A stretch of 64,000 nt of DNA from Erythrobacter sp. (GTDB taxonomy: Bacteria; Pseudomonadota; Alphaproteobacteria; Sphingomonadales; Sphingomonadaceae). The notes beneath the pieces are model-generated. The model did not search any database. It had not been told where the DNA came from and saw only the letters and a list, made by a program, of their open reading frames with translations. Positions 27,012 to 41,821 of this stretch are shown here, one piece after another (within the stretch, counting starts at the first letter, position 1; each line of letters begins with the position of its first letter). A program made the position numbers and the translations under genes. The DNA is taken from positions 21,364 to 85,363 of the forward strand of contig JAHEAV010000010.1 of the NCBI GenBank assembly GCA_024642565.1. Reading direction: 5' to 3'.

Positions 27012-28510
27012 CGGACCCGGCAACCGGCCAACCGAAGATCACGGTCCGGATTTCCGATGATGCGGCCGCTCTGGCTTGCGGGGCAGACGCAGTGGCCGCA
27101 GCCTTTGTGAAAGCCGGCTGCGAAGTCCAGCGGGTTTCAAGCTGGGGCATGCACTGGCTGGAACCGCTGGCCGAAATCAGCGGTATCGGCTTTGGGCCGA
27201 TTACTGCGGCAGATGTGCCGGATATACTGGATGGCAAGGGAGATGCCGTATGTATCGGGCCCGTTGCGGCACATCCCTTCATTACTCGCCAGCAGCGCCT
27301 GACCTTTGCCCGCGCGGGCAAGACACGCCCGCTCAGTCTGGAGGATTACAGCGCCACCGGTGGTTGGGATGGGTTGGAAAAAGCCCGGTCAATGGGGCCG
27401 CAGGCGATCGTGCAAACGGTGATCGACAGCGGTTTGCGGGGGCGCGGTGGGGCCGGATTTCCGGCCGGAATCAAGTGGCGCACCGTGGCCGCGGCAACCG
27501 GCACCCAAAAATACATCGTCTGCAATGCCGATGAAGGTGACAGCGGAACCTTTGCCGACCGGATGGTGATGGAAGGCGATCCGTTCATGCTGATCGAAGG
27601 CATGGCGATTGCTGCCCATGCCGTTGGCGCGGGCAAGGGCTATGTCTATATCCGCAGTGAATATCCCCACGCGATTGCCAAGATGCAGGCGGCCATTGCC
27701 GCGTGCCGCGACAGGATCGCACCGTTTGAAATTGAAGTGCGAGTGGGCGCAGGGGCCTATGTTTGCGGGGAAGAAACTTCGCTCCTCAACAGTTTGGAAG
27801 GCAAGCGGGGCGAAGTTCGTGCCAAGCCGCCGCTACCAGCCCTGCAGGGCTTGTTTGGCCAGCCGACGGTGGTCAACAATGTGCTGACCCTGGCCGCCGT
27901 ACCGTGGATATTGTCCCATGGCGGCGCTGCCTATGCGGATTACGGCATGGGCCGATCCCTTGGAACCATGCCAGTGCAACTGGCCGGGAATATCAAGCAT
28001 GGCGGCTTGTTCGAAATAGCCTTCGGCGTGACTCTGGGTGAATTGGTCAATGACATTGGCGGAGGGACCGCCAGTGGCAGGCCGGTGAAGGCCGTGCAGG
28101 TCGGCGGGCCACTGGGCGCCTATATTCCGCCCGAACAGTTCGATCTGCCGTTTGATTATGAAGCTTTTGCCGCAGCCGATGCGCTGATCGGTCATGCGGG
28201 GATTACCGTGTTCGACGACACAGTCCAGATGGCCGCCATGGCGCGGTTTGCCATGCAATTCTGTGCGGTGGAAAGTTGCGGCAAATGCACACCCTGCCGG
28301 CTCGGCAGCACACGCGGAATTGAAACCATCGACCGGATAATTGCGGGCGAAAATATTGCGGACAATGTCGAGTTGATCCGCGACCTGTCCGAAACCATGA
28401 AGTTCGGGTCGCTCTGCGCCTTGGGCGGGTTCACGCCTTATCCGGTGATGAGCGCGATAAACCACTGGCCGGAGGATTTCGGCCTGCCAGTCAGGCTGGC
28501 CGCCGAATGA
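27008..28510 (+). CDS. fdsB: NAD-dependent formate dehydrogenase beta subunit (NuoF-like, FMN/NADH binding)
   Basis: A 500-residue diaphorase subunit. The N-terminal about 110 residues form a thioredoxin-like domain as in FdsB of Cupriavidus. Then come the FMN/NAD motif GLRGRGGAGFPAG, GAGAYVCGEETSLLNSLEG, and a [4Fe-4S] site ESCGKCTPCRLGS with a last Cys in SLCALGG. It takes electrons from formate via FdsA and reduces NAD+. Start GTG 27008 overlaps the fdsG stop (GTGA). The enzyme is cytosolic, with no signal peptide. Confidence 0.93.
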   Translation: MTDPATGQPKITVRISDDAAALACGADAVAAAFVKAGCEVQRVSSWGMHWLEPLAEISGIGFGPITAADVPDILDGKGDAVCIGPVAAHPFITRQQRLTFARAGKTRPLSLEDYSATGGWDGLEKARSMGPQAIVQTVIDSGLRGRGGAGFPAGIKWRTVAAATGTQKYIVCNADEGDSGTFADRMVMEGDPFMLIEGMAIAAHAVGAGKGYVYIRSEYPHAIAKMQAAIAACRDRIAPFEIEVRVGAGAYVCGEETSLLNSLEGKRGEVRAKPPLPALQGLFGQPTVVNNVLTLAAVPWILSHGGAAYADYGMGRSLGTMPVQLAGNIKHGGLFEIAFGVTLGELVNDIGGGTASGRPVKAVQVGGPLGAYIPPEQFDLPFDYEAFAAADALIGHAGITVFDDTVQMAAMARFAMQFCAVESCGKCTPCRLGSTRGIETIDRIIAGENIADNVELIRDLSETMKFGSLCALGGFTPYPVMSAINHWPEDFGLPVRLAAE

Positions 28511-29313
28511 AGCCCCAATCCGCCCGTTCCATTTCGGTCCGGCGCATCGCATTTGGCGGATCGCAGGATGGGCAGCGTGATCGCTGCATCGCGCTCGAAG
28601 TGCCGGTTGCACTCGAATATTGCGGCATTGGCTATGCGGTTATGATGGCCACGCCGGTCGATCTCGAAGAATTCGCCATTGGCCATGCCGTGGCCGAAGG
28701 GCTGGTTACTTCGCCCGCCGACGTCAGCCATGTTGCCGCTGCCGAGCTGGACGGCGGGTGGATTGTGCGGGCCCAGCTGCCCGTTACAGCACGCGATGCG
28801 ATCTTCGCCCGCGCCCGTACGCGCGTGTCGGACAGCAGCTGCGGCCTGTGCGGGGTGGACAGTATCGCGGAGGCCTTGCGCCCCCTGCCGCAGGTTACAG
28901 CGACAATCAGGACCAGCCGCGAAGCGGTAGCCAGGGCTTTGGCGGCGTTACCGGAACACCAGACCCTCAATAACGCAACCGGTGCGGTGCATTCGGCAGC
29001 TTTCTGTGCGCCCGATGGCGCGATCCGGTTTATCCGCGAGGATGTTGGCCGGCATAACGCTCTCGACAAATTGGTCGGTGCGATGGGCCTTGCCGGTGCC
29101 GCGATGGCGCAGGGCTTCGTGTTGCTGAGCGCCCGTTGCAGTTTCGAACTGGTGGAAAAAACGGTTCGCTGCGGCGCGCCCATGCTGGTGACGATCTCCG
29201 CTCCGACCAGCCTTGCGGTTGACCGTGCGCGGGCAGCGGGGCTGACCCTATGCAGCCTGGCACGGGCGGATTCGATGTTGCTGGTCAACGATCCGACAGG
29301 CGTTTTTTCATGA
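28507..29313 (+). CDS. fdhD: Formate dehydrogenase accessory sulfurtransferase
   Basis: A 268-residue FdhD that transfers sulfur to the molybdenum cofactor so that formate dehydrogenase becomes active. Evidence: EEFAIGHAVAEGLV, the Cys pair in SSCGLCGVDS, TGAVHSAAFC, and DVGRHNALDKLVGA with RCSFELVEKTVR, all FdhD signatures. It is placed between fdsB and fdsA and overlaps both neighbours by 4 bp, so maturation factor and structural subunits are translationally coupled. Confidence 0.93.
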   Translation: MKPQSARSISVRRIAFGGSQDGQRDRCIALEVPVALEYCGIGYAVMMATPVDLEEFAIGHAVAEGLVTSPADVSHVAAAELDGGWIVRAQLPVTARDAIFARARTRVSDSSCGLCGVDSIAEALRPLPQVTATIRTSREAVARALAALPEHQTLNNATGAVHSAAFCAPDGAIRFIREDVGRHNALDKLVGAMGLAGAAMAQGFVLLSARCSFELVEKTVRCGAPMLVTISAPTSLAVDRARAAGLTLCSLARADSMLLVNDPTGVFS

Positions 29314-29837
29314 AAGTGCTCGGGGCGATTCTTGCGGGCGGCAAGGCGCGCCGGTTCGGCGCCGACAAGGCCCTTGCCCTGTATAACGGTGTCCGTCTGA
29401 TCGACCATGTTCTTGCCGCCCTGCGCCCGCAGGTTGATGCCGTGGTGACCGTCGGCCGCGAATTTCCCGAACTGCAATCCACCCCGGATCGGCCCGGCCC
29501 GGATATGGGCCCTCTTGCCGGGCTGGCCGGGGCGCTCGCCTTTGCGCAGGCCGGGGGATTTGACGCGGTGATCAGCGCCGGGGTCGACAGCCTTGGCCTT
29601 CCGGCCGATCTGGTTGAGCAATTGAGTCCCGCGCCTGCCTATCTGGACATCCAGCCGGTGGTTGGTTTGTGGCCCGTATCGGCGCTGCCTGAACTTGATC
29701 GTATTTTGGCGAGTGACCAGCGCCATTCCATGTTATCTTTCATCGGCAGGATCGGTGCGCGCGCGGTTCGGCTGGATGTGCCACCCGCCAATATCAACAC
29801 TGCCGCCGACCTTCGGAAACTGGAGCAACTGCCATGA
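29310..29837 (+). CDS. mobA: Molybdenum cofactor guanylyltransferase
   Basis: A 175-residue MobA that attaches GMP to molybdopterin to give the MGD form used by formate dehydrogenase. The nucleotide-binding start is LGAILAGGKARRFGADKAL, followed by PDMGPLAGLAGAL. It is slightly shorter than E. coli MobA (about 194). It sits within the fds operon with 4-bp overlaps on both sides, so cofactor supply is coupled to the enzyme that needs it. Confidence 0.88.
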   Translation: MKVLGAILAGGKARRFGADKALALYNGVRLIDHVLAALRPQVDAVVTVGREFPELQSTPDRPGPDMGPLAGLAGALAFAQAGGFDAVISAGVDSLGLPADLVEQLSPAPAYLDIQPVVGLWPVSALPELDRILASDQRHSMLSFIGRIGARAVRLDVPPANINTAADLRKLEQLP

Positions 29838-32676
29838 CTTTCCAACCGCAGAGCGATTTCGGCACACCCGCATCCACATCCGAAGCGCAGGTCTCCCTTA
29901 CTATCGATGGCCGCACCGTCACCGTGCCGGAAGGCACCAGTGTGATGCGCGCTGCCGCAGAACAAGGCACAGCAATCCCCAAACTTTGCGCGACAGACAG
30001 CCTTGAAAGTTTCGGATCCTGCCGGCTGTGTCTGGTCGAAATCGATGGCCGCAGGGGCACCCCGGCCAGCTGCACAACGCCGGTGGAACCGGGGATGGTG
30101 GTGCACACACAGACACCGCGACTGGCCAAATTGCGCAAGGGCGTGATGGAATTGTATATCTCCGATCACCCGCTCGATTGCCTGACTTGCGGGGCCAATG
30201 GCGATTGCGAATTGCAGGATCAGGCGGGCGCGGTTGGCCTGCGCGATGTGCGCTACGCCGTCGAAGCGGATCACCTCAATCAGCCAAAGGACCATTCCAA
30301 CCCCTATTTCGATTTCGATCCGTCCAAATGTATTGCCTGTTCGCGCTGCATCCGTGCCTGCGATGAAGTGCAGGGCACGCTGGCGCTGACGATGGAAGGG
30401 CGCGGTTGGGATTCCAAAATTTCTGCGGGGCTTGGCAGCGATGATTTCATGGGTTCGGAATGTGTTTCCTGCGGGGCCTGTGTGCAGGCCTGCCCGACAG
30501 CCACTCTCATCGAAAAAAAGGTGGTCGAAATCGGCACACCCGAACGCAGCGTTGTCACCACTTGCGCCTATTGCGGGGTGGGCTGCACATTCCGGGCCGA
30601 AATGCGCGGCGAACAGGTCGTGCGCATGGTGCCCAACAAGGATGGCAAGGCCAATCGCGGCCATAGCTGCGTGAAGGGGCGCTTTGCCTGGGGCTATGCC
30701 CAGCATCAGGAACGCATCCTCAAGCCGATGATCCGGGGAGACATCAATGAGCCTTGGCGCGAAGTCGAATGGGAGGAAGCCTTTGCCTATACCGCTGCCG
30801 AACTGAAACGCATTTCGGAAAGCTACGGCAAACACGCGCTTGGCGGGATCACTTCCAGCCGCTGCACCAATGAAGAGACCTATCTGGTGCAGAAACTGGT
30901 CCGGGCCGGTTTTGGCAACAACAATGTCGATACCTGCGCGCGGGTCTGCCATTCCCCGACTGGCTATGGCCTCAAGACCACTTTTGGTACCAGTGCTGGC
31001 ACGCAAGATTTTGACAGTGTTGAGGAATGTGATGTCATCCTGATAATCGGGGCGAACCCGACAGACGGGCATCCGGTCTTTGCCAGCCGCATGAAAAAGC
31101 GCCTGCGCGAAGGGGCAAAGCTGATTGTGGTCGATCCGCGCCGGATCGATATGGTGCGCACCGCACATATCGAGGCCGATCACCATTTGCCCTTGCGGCC
31201 CGGCACCAATGTTGCCGTGCTAACCGCGATGGCTCACGTGATAGTGACCGAAGGGCTGGCTGACGAAGCCTTTATCCGGGAACGGTGCGACTGGGACGAA
31301 TATCAGCACTGGGCTGAATTTGTGTCCGATGCCCGCAATGCGCCGGAAACGCTTGAACCGGTTACAATGGTGCCTGCGGGGGAATTGCGCGCCGCAGCCC
31401 GCCTATTTGCAACACAGCCAAACGGCGCGATCTATTACGGGCTTGGCGTGACCGAGCACAGTCAGGGCAGCTCGACCGTTATGGCCATCGCCAATCTGGC
31501 CATGGTGACGGGCAATATCGGGCGGCGCGGGGTCGGGGTAAACCCGCTGCGCGGCCAGAACAATGTTCAGGGGGCCTGCGATATGGGCAGCTTCCCGCAT
31601 GAATTGCCCGGCTATCGCCACATCAGCGATGGCGAAACGCGCAAATTGTTCGAAGCGGATTGGGGGTTGGCACTGGACCCCGAACCGGGCCTGCGGATTC
31701 CCAATATGCTCGATGCCGCAGTCGATGGGGTGTTCAAGGCGCTCTATGTGCAGGGGGAGGATATCCTTCAGTCGGATCCGAATACCAAGCATGTATCCGC
31801 CGGTCTGGCGGCGATGGAATGCGTTATCGTCCACGATCTGTTTCTCAACGAAACTGCCAATTACGCGCATATTTTCCTGCCCGGTTCGACCTTCCTTGAG
31901 AAGAACGGAACTTTCACCAATGCGGAACGGCGCATTCAGCCGGTGCGCAAGGTCATGACACCGATGAACGGCCTGGAAGACTGGGAAGTTACCCAGAAGC
32001 TGGCCCAGGCAATGGGACTGGATTGGCGCTATGACCACCCATCCGAAATCATGGATGAAATCGCGCGGCTGACCCCGTCCTTTGCCGGCGTCTCCTTCGA
32101 TAGGCTGGACGAAGAAGGTTCGCTGCAATGGCCAGTGAATGAAGCCAATCCTGATGGCTCGCCGATCATGCATGTTGATGGATTTGTCCGCGGGAAGGGT
32201 AAATTCGTGGTCACGGATTATGTCCCTACCGACGAAAAAACCGGCCCGCGCTTCCCCTTGCTGCTGACGACCGGGCGAATTCTTTCGCAATATAATGTTG
32301 GCGCGCAGACACGCCGCACGGAGAATGTCGTCTGGCACCCGGAAGATCTGCTGGAAGTGCATCCCGCCGATGCCGAGGATCGCGGGATAAAGACCGGCGA
32401 CTGGGTCAAACTCTCCAGCCGTTCGGGGGAGACGACTTTGCGGGTGACGGTAACCGATCGGGTCGCGCCGGGCGTGGTCTATACGACGTTTCATCACCCT
32501 GCGACCCAGGCCAATGTCGTCACCACGGACTTCAGTGACTGGGCAACCAATTGCCCGGAATACAAGGTCACCGCTGTACAGATCAGCGCATCGAACGGCC
32601 CGACGGACTGGCAGGAAGACTACCAGGAACTCAGCGAGGCCTCACGCCGGATTGCCGCAACAATCGAGGCCGCAGA

Positions 32677-32680
<4 letters not shown>
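29834..32680 (+). CDS. fdsA: NAD-dependent formate dehydrogenase alpha (catalytic) subunit
   Basis: A 948-residue molybdenum subunit. In order: an N-terminal [2Fe-2S] domain with GSCRLCLVE, a His-Cys cluster site DHPLDCLTCGANGDCELQ, two ferredoxin-type clusters CIACSRCIRAC and CVSCGACVQACP, then the MopB domain with CAYCGVGCTF...SCVKGRF. The Mo ligand is the Cys in CARVCHSPT, so this is a Cys and not a selenocysteine enzyme. The C-terminal MGD-binding domain follows (TTGRILSQYNVG). It oxidises formate to CO2 in the cytosol. No Tat signal. In this island the formate would come from PurU. Confidence 0.95.
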
Positions 32681-34802
<2,122 letters not shown>

Positions 34803-34810
<8 letters not shown>

Positions 34811-35480
34811 ATTTCAGGCCCATTTCCGCCAGCTTTTCGCGCATCCGGTACATGTCCAGACCCAATTCCCCGCTGGCCAGCCGGCGGCGCTTTTCACCTT
34901 CATTGGCTTCACGTGCCCTTGCCAGTTCAAGAACCGCGGCCGCGGTTGCGCGGGGAACCACGCATACACCGTCATCATCGGCCACGATGATATCGCCCGC
35001 CTGGATAGAGGCGCTGGCGCAGACCACCGGCACGTTAACCGATCCCAGCGATGCCTTGATCGTGCCTTGGGCAAACACGGCCTTGGACCATACCGGAAAT
35101 TGCATTTCGGTGAGATCGCGCACATCGCGAATGCCGGCGTTGATGATCAAACCGCGGCAACCACGAGCCTGTGCCGATGTCGCCAGAAGATCGCCAAAAT
35201 ACCCGTCCTCACAAGGGCTGGTCGGGGCGATCACCAATATGTCGCCCTCCTTCAATTGTTCGATTGCGACATGGACCATCCAATTGTCTCCCGGCGGGGC
35301 AGAGATGGTCACCGCCGAACCTGCGATACGGGCGCCAGAATAAATCGGCCGCATGTAACTCGCCAGAAGGCCGGTCCGCCCTTGCGCCTCGTGCACGGTG
35401 GCGACACCGCATTGGGCCAGGCCATCAATCACCGCCGGATCCGCCCGTTCGATATTCTGCACTACTATGCCTGTCGCCAT
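34803..35480 (-). CDS. ligK: 4-Carboxy-4-hydroxy-2-oxoadipate aldolase
   Basis: A 225-residue class II (metal-dependent) pyruvate aldolase of the RraA-like fold. It cleaves 4-carboxy-4-hydroxy-2-oxoadipate to pyruvate and oxaloacetate as the last step of the pathway. Evidence: [16 protein letters not shown], the GDILVIAP and [10 protein letters not shown] motifs (Arg and Asp at the active site) and [15 protein letters not shown]. First gene of the minus-strand operon, divergent from the ligJABC side with the operator between, 70 bp from its start. Confidence 0.94.
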
Positions 35481-35550
35481 CGCTTTTCTCCCGCCGCGAA
35501 GCCTGCTGCTTCGTGTATATCATCCTAGGAATCAACTTGCACGAATGATA

Positions 35551-35565
35551 GTATGCGTTACATAC
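35551..35565. promoter_or_regulatory. Island operator copy 6 (GTATGC-GTT-ACATAC)
   Basis: Right arm perfect, left arm 5 of 6. It lies 20 bp from the start of the 6PGDH-like gene heading ligJABC (plus) and 70 bp from ligK (minus), in the only intergenic region of the lig cluster, so one site can control the whole protocatechuate pathway. Confidence 0.75.
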
Positions 35566-35585
35566 AAAGAGCAATGGGAAAGGTG

Positions 35586-36422
35586 ATGTCAGACTTGGCT
35601 CTCATCGGATTCGGTGAAGCAGGGCGCAATTTTGCGTCTGACGGTGACTGGGCAGCCCAGTGCCGGGTGTTCGACGTTCGCAGCGACGCCGAAATGGTCG
35701 CCGCAATCCATGCCGCAGGCGCGATCCGCTGCGATAATGCCAATGCGGCTGTTCGCGGCGCTGATGTTGTGCTGAGCCTGGTGACGGCCGACCAGTCGCG
35801 AAAGGCTGCCGAGATTGCTTCGCAGGCGATTTCGCCGGGAACGCTCTTTTTCGACATGAATTCGGTCGCGCCGGACACCAAGAGAGGTTCTGCCGAAATC
35901 ATCGAAGCGGCTGGTGGGCGCTATGTCGATGTCGCGATCATGGCCCCCGTTGATCCAGGATCTCTGCACGTGCCCTTGCTGGTTTGCGGGCCGAATGCAG
36001 TTCAGGCGATGGAAATTCTCGGGCAAATAGGTTTCACCAATGTCCGCAATGTCGGGCCGGAAATTGGCCGCGCTTCAACCATCAAGATGCTGCGTTCGGT
36101 GATGTATAAAGGCGTTGAGGCACTGACGGCTGAATGCCTGATTGCCTGCGAGAGAGCTGGTGTTACGCAAGAAGTGATGGACAGCTTCGGCAATGATTGG
36201 TCGAACCAGGCGAATTATCGGCTGGACCGGATGATGGTGCATGGCGTCCGGCGCGGTGCCGAAATGTCCGAAGCTGTTGCCACCTTGCGCGGCCTGGGTG
36301 TGGAACCCATGCTGACCAGCGGAACCGTTCGCCGGCAGCACGAATTGGGCGAATTGGCGGTGGCGCCTGTTCCGCATGCTTTGAAAAGCAAATTGAAGAC
36401 CATCCTTGGGAAGTTGCCATGA
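35586..36422 (+). CDS. NAD-binding 6-phosphogluconate-dehydrogenase-like protein (DUF1932 type)
   Basis: A 278-residue beta-hydroxyacid-dehydrogenase-like protein. The Rossmann motif is LALIGFGEAGRNFASD, and the C-terminal helical domain begins IGRASTIKMLRSVMYKGVEAL, where the Lys in TIKMLRS takes the place of the catalytic lysine of the family. It leads the ligJ-ligA-ligB-ligC-pobA operon (4-bp overlap with ligJ), yet none of the known steps needs it. It may reduce or oxidise a keto-acid side product such as an oxaloacetate- or oxalomesaconate-like compound. ATG 35586 is chosen over the GTG just before it. Confidence 0.82.
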   Translation: MSDLALIGFGEAGRNFASDGDWAAQCRVFDVRSDAEMVAAIHAAGAIRCDNANAAVRGADVVLSLVTADQSRKAAEIASQAISPGTLFFDMNSVAPDTKRGSAEIIEAAGGRYVDVAIMAPVDPGSLHVPLLVCGPNAVQAMEILGQIGFTNVRNVGPEIGRASTIKMLRSVMYKGVEALTAECLIACERAGVTQEVMDSFGNDWSNQANYRLDRMMVHGVRRGAEMSEAVATLRGLGVEPMLTSGTVRRQHELGELAVAPVPHALKSKLKTILGKLP

Positions 36423-37431
36423 TTATCGATTGCCACGGCCATTACACTGTCCTCCCCAAGGCGCATGATGATTGGCGCGAAGCGCAGAAGGCGGCATTCA
36501 AGGCCGGCGAGCCTGCGCCCCCCTATCCCGACATTTCGGATGACGAGATCCGGGAAACGATTGAAGCCAACCAGCTGCGTCTGCTCAGGGAACGCGGGGC
36601 TGACATGACCATCTTCAGCCCGCGCGCTTCGGCCATGGCGCCGCATGTTGGCGATCAGTCGGTTGCGGTGCCCTGGGCACAGGCGTGCAATGATCTGATT
36701 GCACGGGTTGTTGCGCTTTATCCCGATACATTCGCCGGTGTTTGCATGTTGCCGCAATCGCCCGAAGCGGACATGGGCAGCAGCATTGCCGAACTGGAAC
36801 GCTGCGCTGGGATGGGCTTTATCGGCTGCAACCTTAATCCCGATCCGGGCGGAGGCAAATTTGAACACCCGCCGCTGACCGATCGGTTCTGGTATCCTTT
36901 TTACGAGAAGATGGTGGAGCTGGATGTTCCGGCGATGATCCATGTCTCGGGCAGCTGCAATCCGGCGATGCATGCGACGGGCGCCTATTACATTGCGGCC
37001 GATACGATTGCCTTCATGCAGCTGATACAGGGCGATCTGTTCAAGGATTTCCCGACCTTGCGCCTGATCATCCCGCATGGCGGCGGCGCGGTGCCGTACC
37101 ATTGGGGGCGTTACCGCGGCTTGGCCGATATGCTCAAGCAGCCAGACCTTTCGGGACATCTGATGAACAATGTCTATTTTGACACCTGTGTCTATCACCA
37201 GCCGGGGATCAATTTGCTGGCCGATGTGATTGACAACAAGAACATTCTGTTCGGCAGCGAAATGGTTGGTGCGGTGCGCGGTATTGACCCCACCACCGGG
37301 CATTATTTCGACGATACCAAACGCTATGTCGATGCGCTGCCGATCAGCGATGCCGAACGTCATGCGATTTTCGAAGGCAATGCGCGCCGCGTTTACCCAC
37401 GCCTGGACCAGCAATTGAAAGCGAGAGGCCT

Positions 37432-37435
<4 letters not shown>
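36419..37435 (+). CDS. ligJ: 4-Oxalomesaconate hydratase
   Basis: A 338-residue amidohydrolase-superfamily hydratase acting after LigU to give 4-carboxy-4-hydroxy-2-oxoadipate. The metal site is visible in MIIDCHGHYT (His6, His8), and DVPAMIHVSG, IIPHGGGAVPYHWGRY and FGSEMVGAV complete the fold. It starts with an ATG overlapping the previous stop and ends 4 bp into ligA, so the operon is tightly coupled. Confidence 0.94.
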
Positions 37436-39674
<2,239 letters not shown>

Positions 39675-39678
<4 letters not shown>

Positions 39679-40844
39679 AAACGCAAGTGGCCATAATCGG
39701 GGCCGGTCCGGCAGGTTTGCTGCTCGGCCATGCGCTTCGGGCCGAGAATATTGATTGCGTGGTGATCGAAAAGGCCAGTGCGGACTATGTGCTGGGCCGC
39801 ATTCGGGCAGGCGTGCTGGAGGAAACCACTACAGATCTGTTGCGCCAGTTGGGCCTGAGTGCCCGGCTCGACAAGGAAGGCATCCGCGAAGAAGGCTTTG
39901 CCTTTGCCGATGGCGAGCGGCTGGTCCGGATCGACATCTTGGCACTGACCGGCAAACACACGACCGTCTACGGCCAGACCGAAATTACCCGTGATCTGAT
40001 GGATGCCGCAGCCGGGCGCGGACTTGAAATCTTCTACGAAGCGGCGGAAGTTGCCCTCCACGATGTGGCAGGCGATGCCCCCTTTGTGACCTTCACCAGG
40101 GATGGCCGGGAGCAGCGAATTGACTGCCGGTTCATTGCCGGCTGTGACGGTTTTCACGGCGTTTCCCGGCAATCCATTCCAGCCCGGGCTGACCGTATTT
40201 TTGAGCGCGTCTATCCCTTTGGCTGGCTGGGCATACTGGCCGATGTCCCGCCCTGTCATGACGATATCGTTTATGCCAGCCATCCGCGTGGATTCGCCCT
40301 GGCTTCCAAAAGGTCTCCGACCCGAAGCCGCTATTATATCGATGTCGCGCTTGATGAACGGCTGGAGGACTGGAGCGATGATCGGCTCTGGGATGAACTG
40401 TCCATCCGGCTCGGCCCCGATCTGGCGGCAAACATTACCACCGGCCCGGCCTTGGAAAAAAGCATCGCTCCGCTGCGATCGTTCGTTTTTGAAACCATGC
40501 GCCACGGAAGCCTGTTTCTGGCCGGTGATGCCGCGCATATCGTACCGCCAACCGGGGCCAAGGGACTGAATCTGGCGGTATCCGATGTGATCTATCTTGC
40601 GCGGGCACTGACCGGTTATTTCAACCGCCATGACAATGATGGCCTGGCGTCCTATGCCGAAATCGCTTTGGCGCGCGTGTGGAAAGCATCGCGGTTCAGT
40701 GCATCGCTGACCCGGTTGCTTCATCAATTTCCTGAGGATACGGCTTTTGACCGGCGGATGCGAAAAGCAGAAATGGACTTCATCGCCAGCAACACCGCTG
40801 CCCAAAAAGCCATTGCAGAAAACTATGTAGGATTGCCGTTATGA
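39675..40844 (+). CDS. pobA: 4-Hydroxybenzoate 3-monooxygenase
   Basis: A 389-residue FAD-dependent aromatic hydroxylase making protocatechuate from 4-hydroxybenzoate with NAD(P)H and O2. It follows Pseudomonas PobA over its length: KTQVAIIGAGPAGLLLG (FAD), DYVLGRIRAGVLEE, TVYGQTEITRDLMD, GCDGFHGVSRQSIP (the DG motif), ERVYPFGWLGILAD and GDAAHIVPPTGAKGLNLA. Start GTG 39675 overlaps the ligC stop. It links p-hydroxyphenyl lignin units (p-coumarate, 4-hydroxybenzoate) to the same ring-cleavage operon. Confidence 0.95.
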
Positions 40845-41821
40845 TTGCGAATTTTGAATCCCATCCGGCGCTCGGCGGTTTGCCGATTGTACTTGGCGGC
40901 AATGTTTTTGGCTGGACCGCCGACAAACAGGCCAGTTTTCGCATTCTCGATGCCTTTGTGGCGGCGGGTGGCAGCATGATCGACACGGCCGATGTCTATT
41001 CAGCATGGGTTGAAGGGCATCAGGGCGGTGAATCGGAAACTGTCCTTGGCGAATGGCTGAAAAGTTCCGGCCTGCGGGACAAGGTAAAGATTGCGACCAA
41101 GGTCGGGATGCTGCCAGGAGAAGGCGGGAAAGGGCTGGCCCCGGCGCGCATAGCCGCGGCCTGCGATGCCTCGCTTGGCCGTTTGGGCGTCGACCGGATT
41201 GATCTCTATTACGCCCATCAGGATGACGACGAAGTGGAACAGGGCGATGTTGCAGAAGCTTTTGCCAGCCTGATCAGCGCGGGCAAGATTGCCTGTCTTG
41301 GCGCCTCCAACTTCACCCCGGAAAGGCTGGCATCAGCCCTTGCAATCGGCACGCCCTATACGGTCCTGCAGCCCGAATATAATCTGGTCGCGCGCGGGCC
41401 TTTCGAAGCCCGCATTAAGCAGCGGCGCGGATCCATGATACCTTATGAAGGCACCTTGCAGGACATGTGTGTCGCGCGGGATATCGCCGTATTGCCCTAT
41501 TTTGGTCTGGCATCGGGTTTCCTGACCGGGAAATATCGCACCAAGGATGATCTGACCGGCAATCGTAGCTACCGGGTTGCAGACTATTTCTCCGATGAAG
41601 GTTTGGCCATGCTCGCCGCAATGGACGATGTTGCTGCCGAAAGCGGGGCGAATCTGACACAGATTGCCTTGGCATGGTTGATGGCACAGCCGGGCATAGC
41701 CGCGCCAATCGCCAGCGTTTCGCGCGTCGAACAGCTGGATGATCTGATCGCTGCGACCCGGCTGCAACTTACCGAAGCGCAGCTGGCCCGGCTTTCGAAT
41801 GCGGGCATGGACGGATCATGA
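40841..41821 (+). CDS. Aldo/keto reductase
   Basis: A 326-residue NADP-dependent aldo/keto reductase of the Tas/YajO-like group. The catalytic tetrad is seen in MIDTADVYSAW (Asp, Tyr), VKIATKVGM (Lys) and DLYYAHQDDD (His). It is coupled to pobA (ATGA overlap) and to the next AKR (ATGA overlap). It may detoxify or recycle an aromatic or semialdehyde intermediate; the substrate is unknown. Confidence 0.88.
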   Translation: MIANFESHPALGGLPIVLGGNVFGWTADKQASFRILDAFVAAGGSMIDTADVYSAWVEGHQGGESETVLGEWLKSSGLRDKVKIATKVGMLPGEGGKGLAPARIAAACDASLGRLGVDRIDLYYAHQDDDEVEQGDVAEAFASLISAGKIACLGASNFTPERLASALAIGTPYTVLQPEYNLVARGPFEARIKQRRGSMIPYEGTLQDMCVARDIAVLPYFGLASGFLTGKYRTKDDLTGNRSYRVADYFSDEGLAMLAAMDDVAAESGANLTQIALAWLMAQPGIAAPIASVSRVEQLDDLIAATRLQLTEAQLARLSNAGMDGS

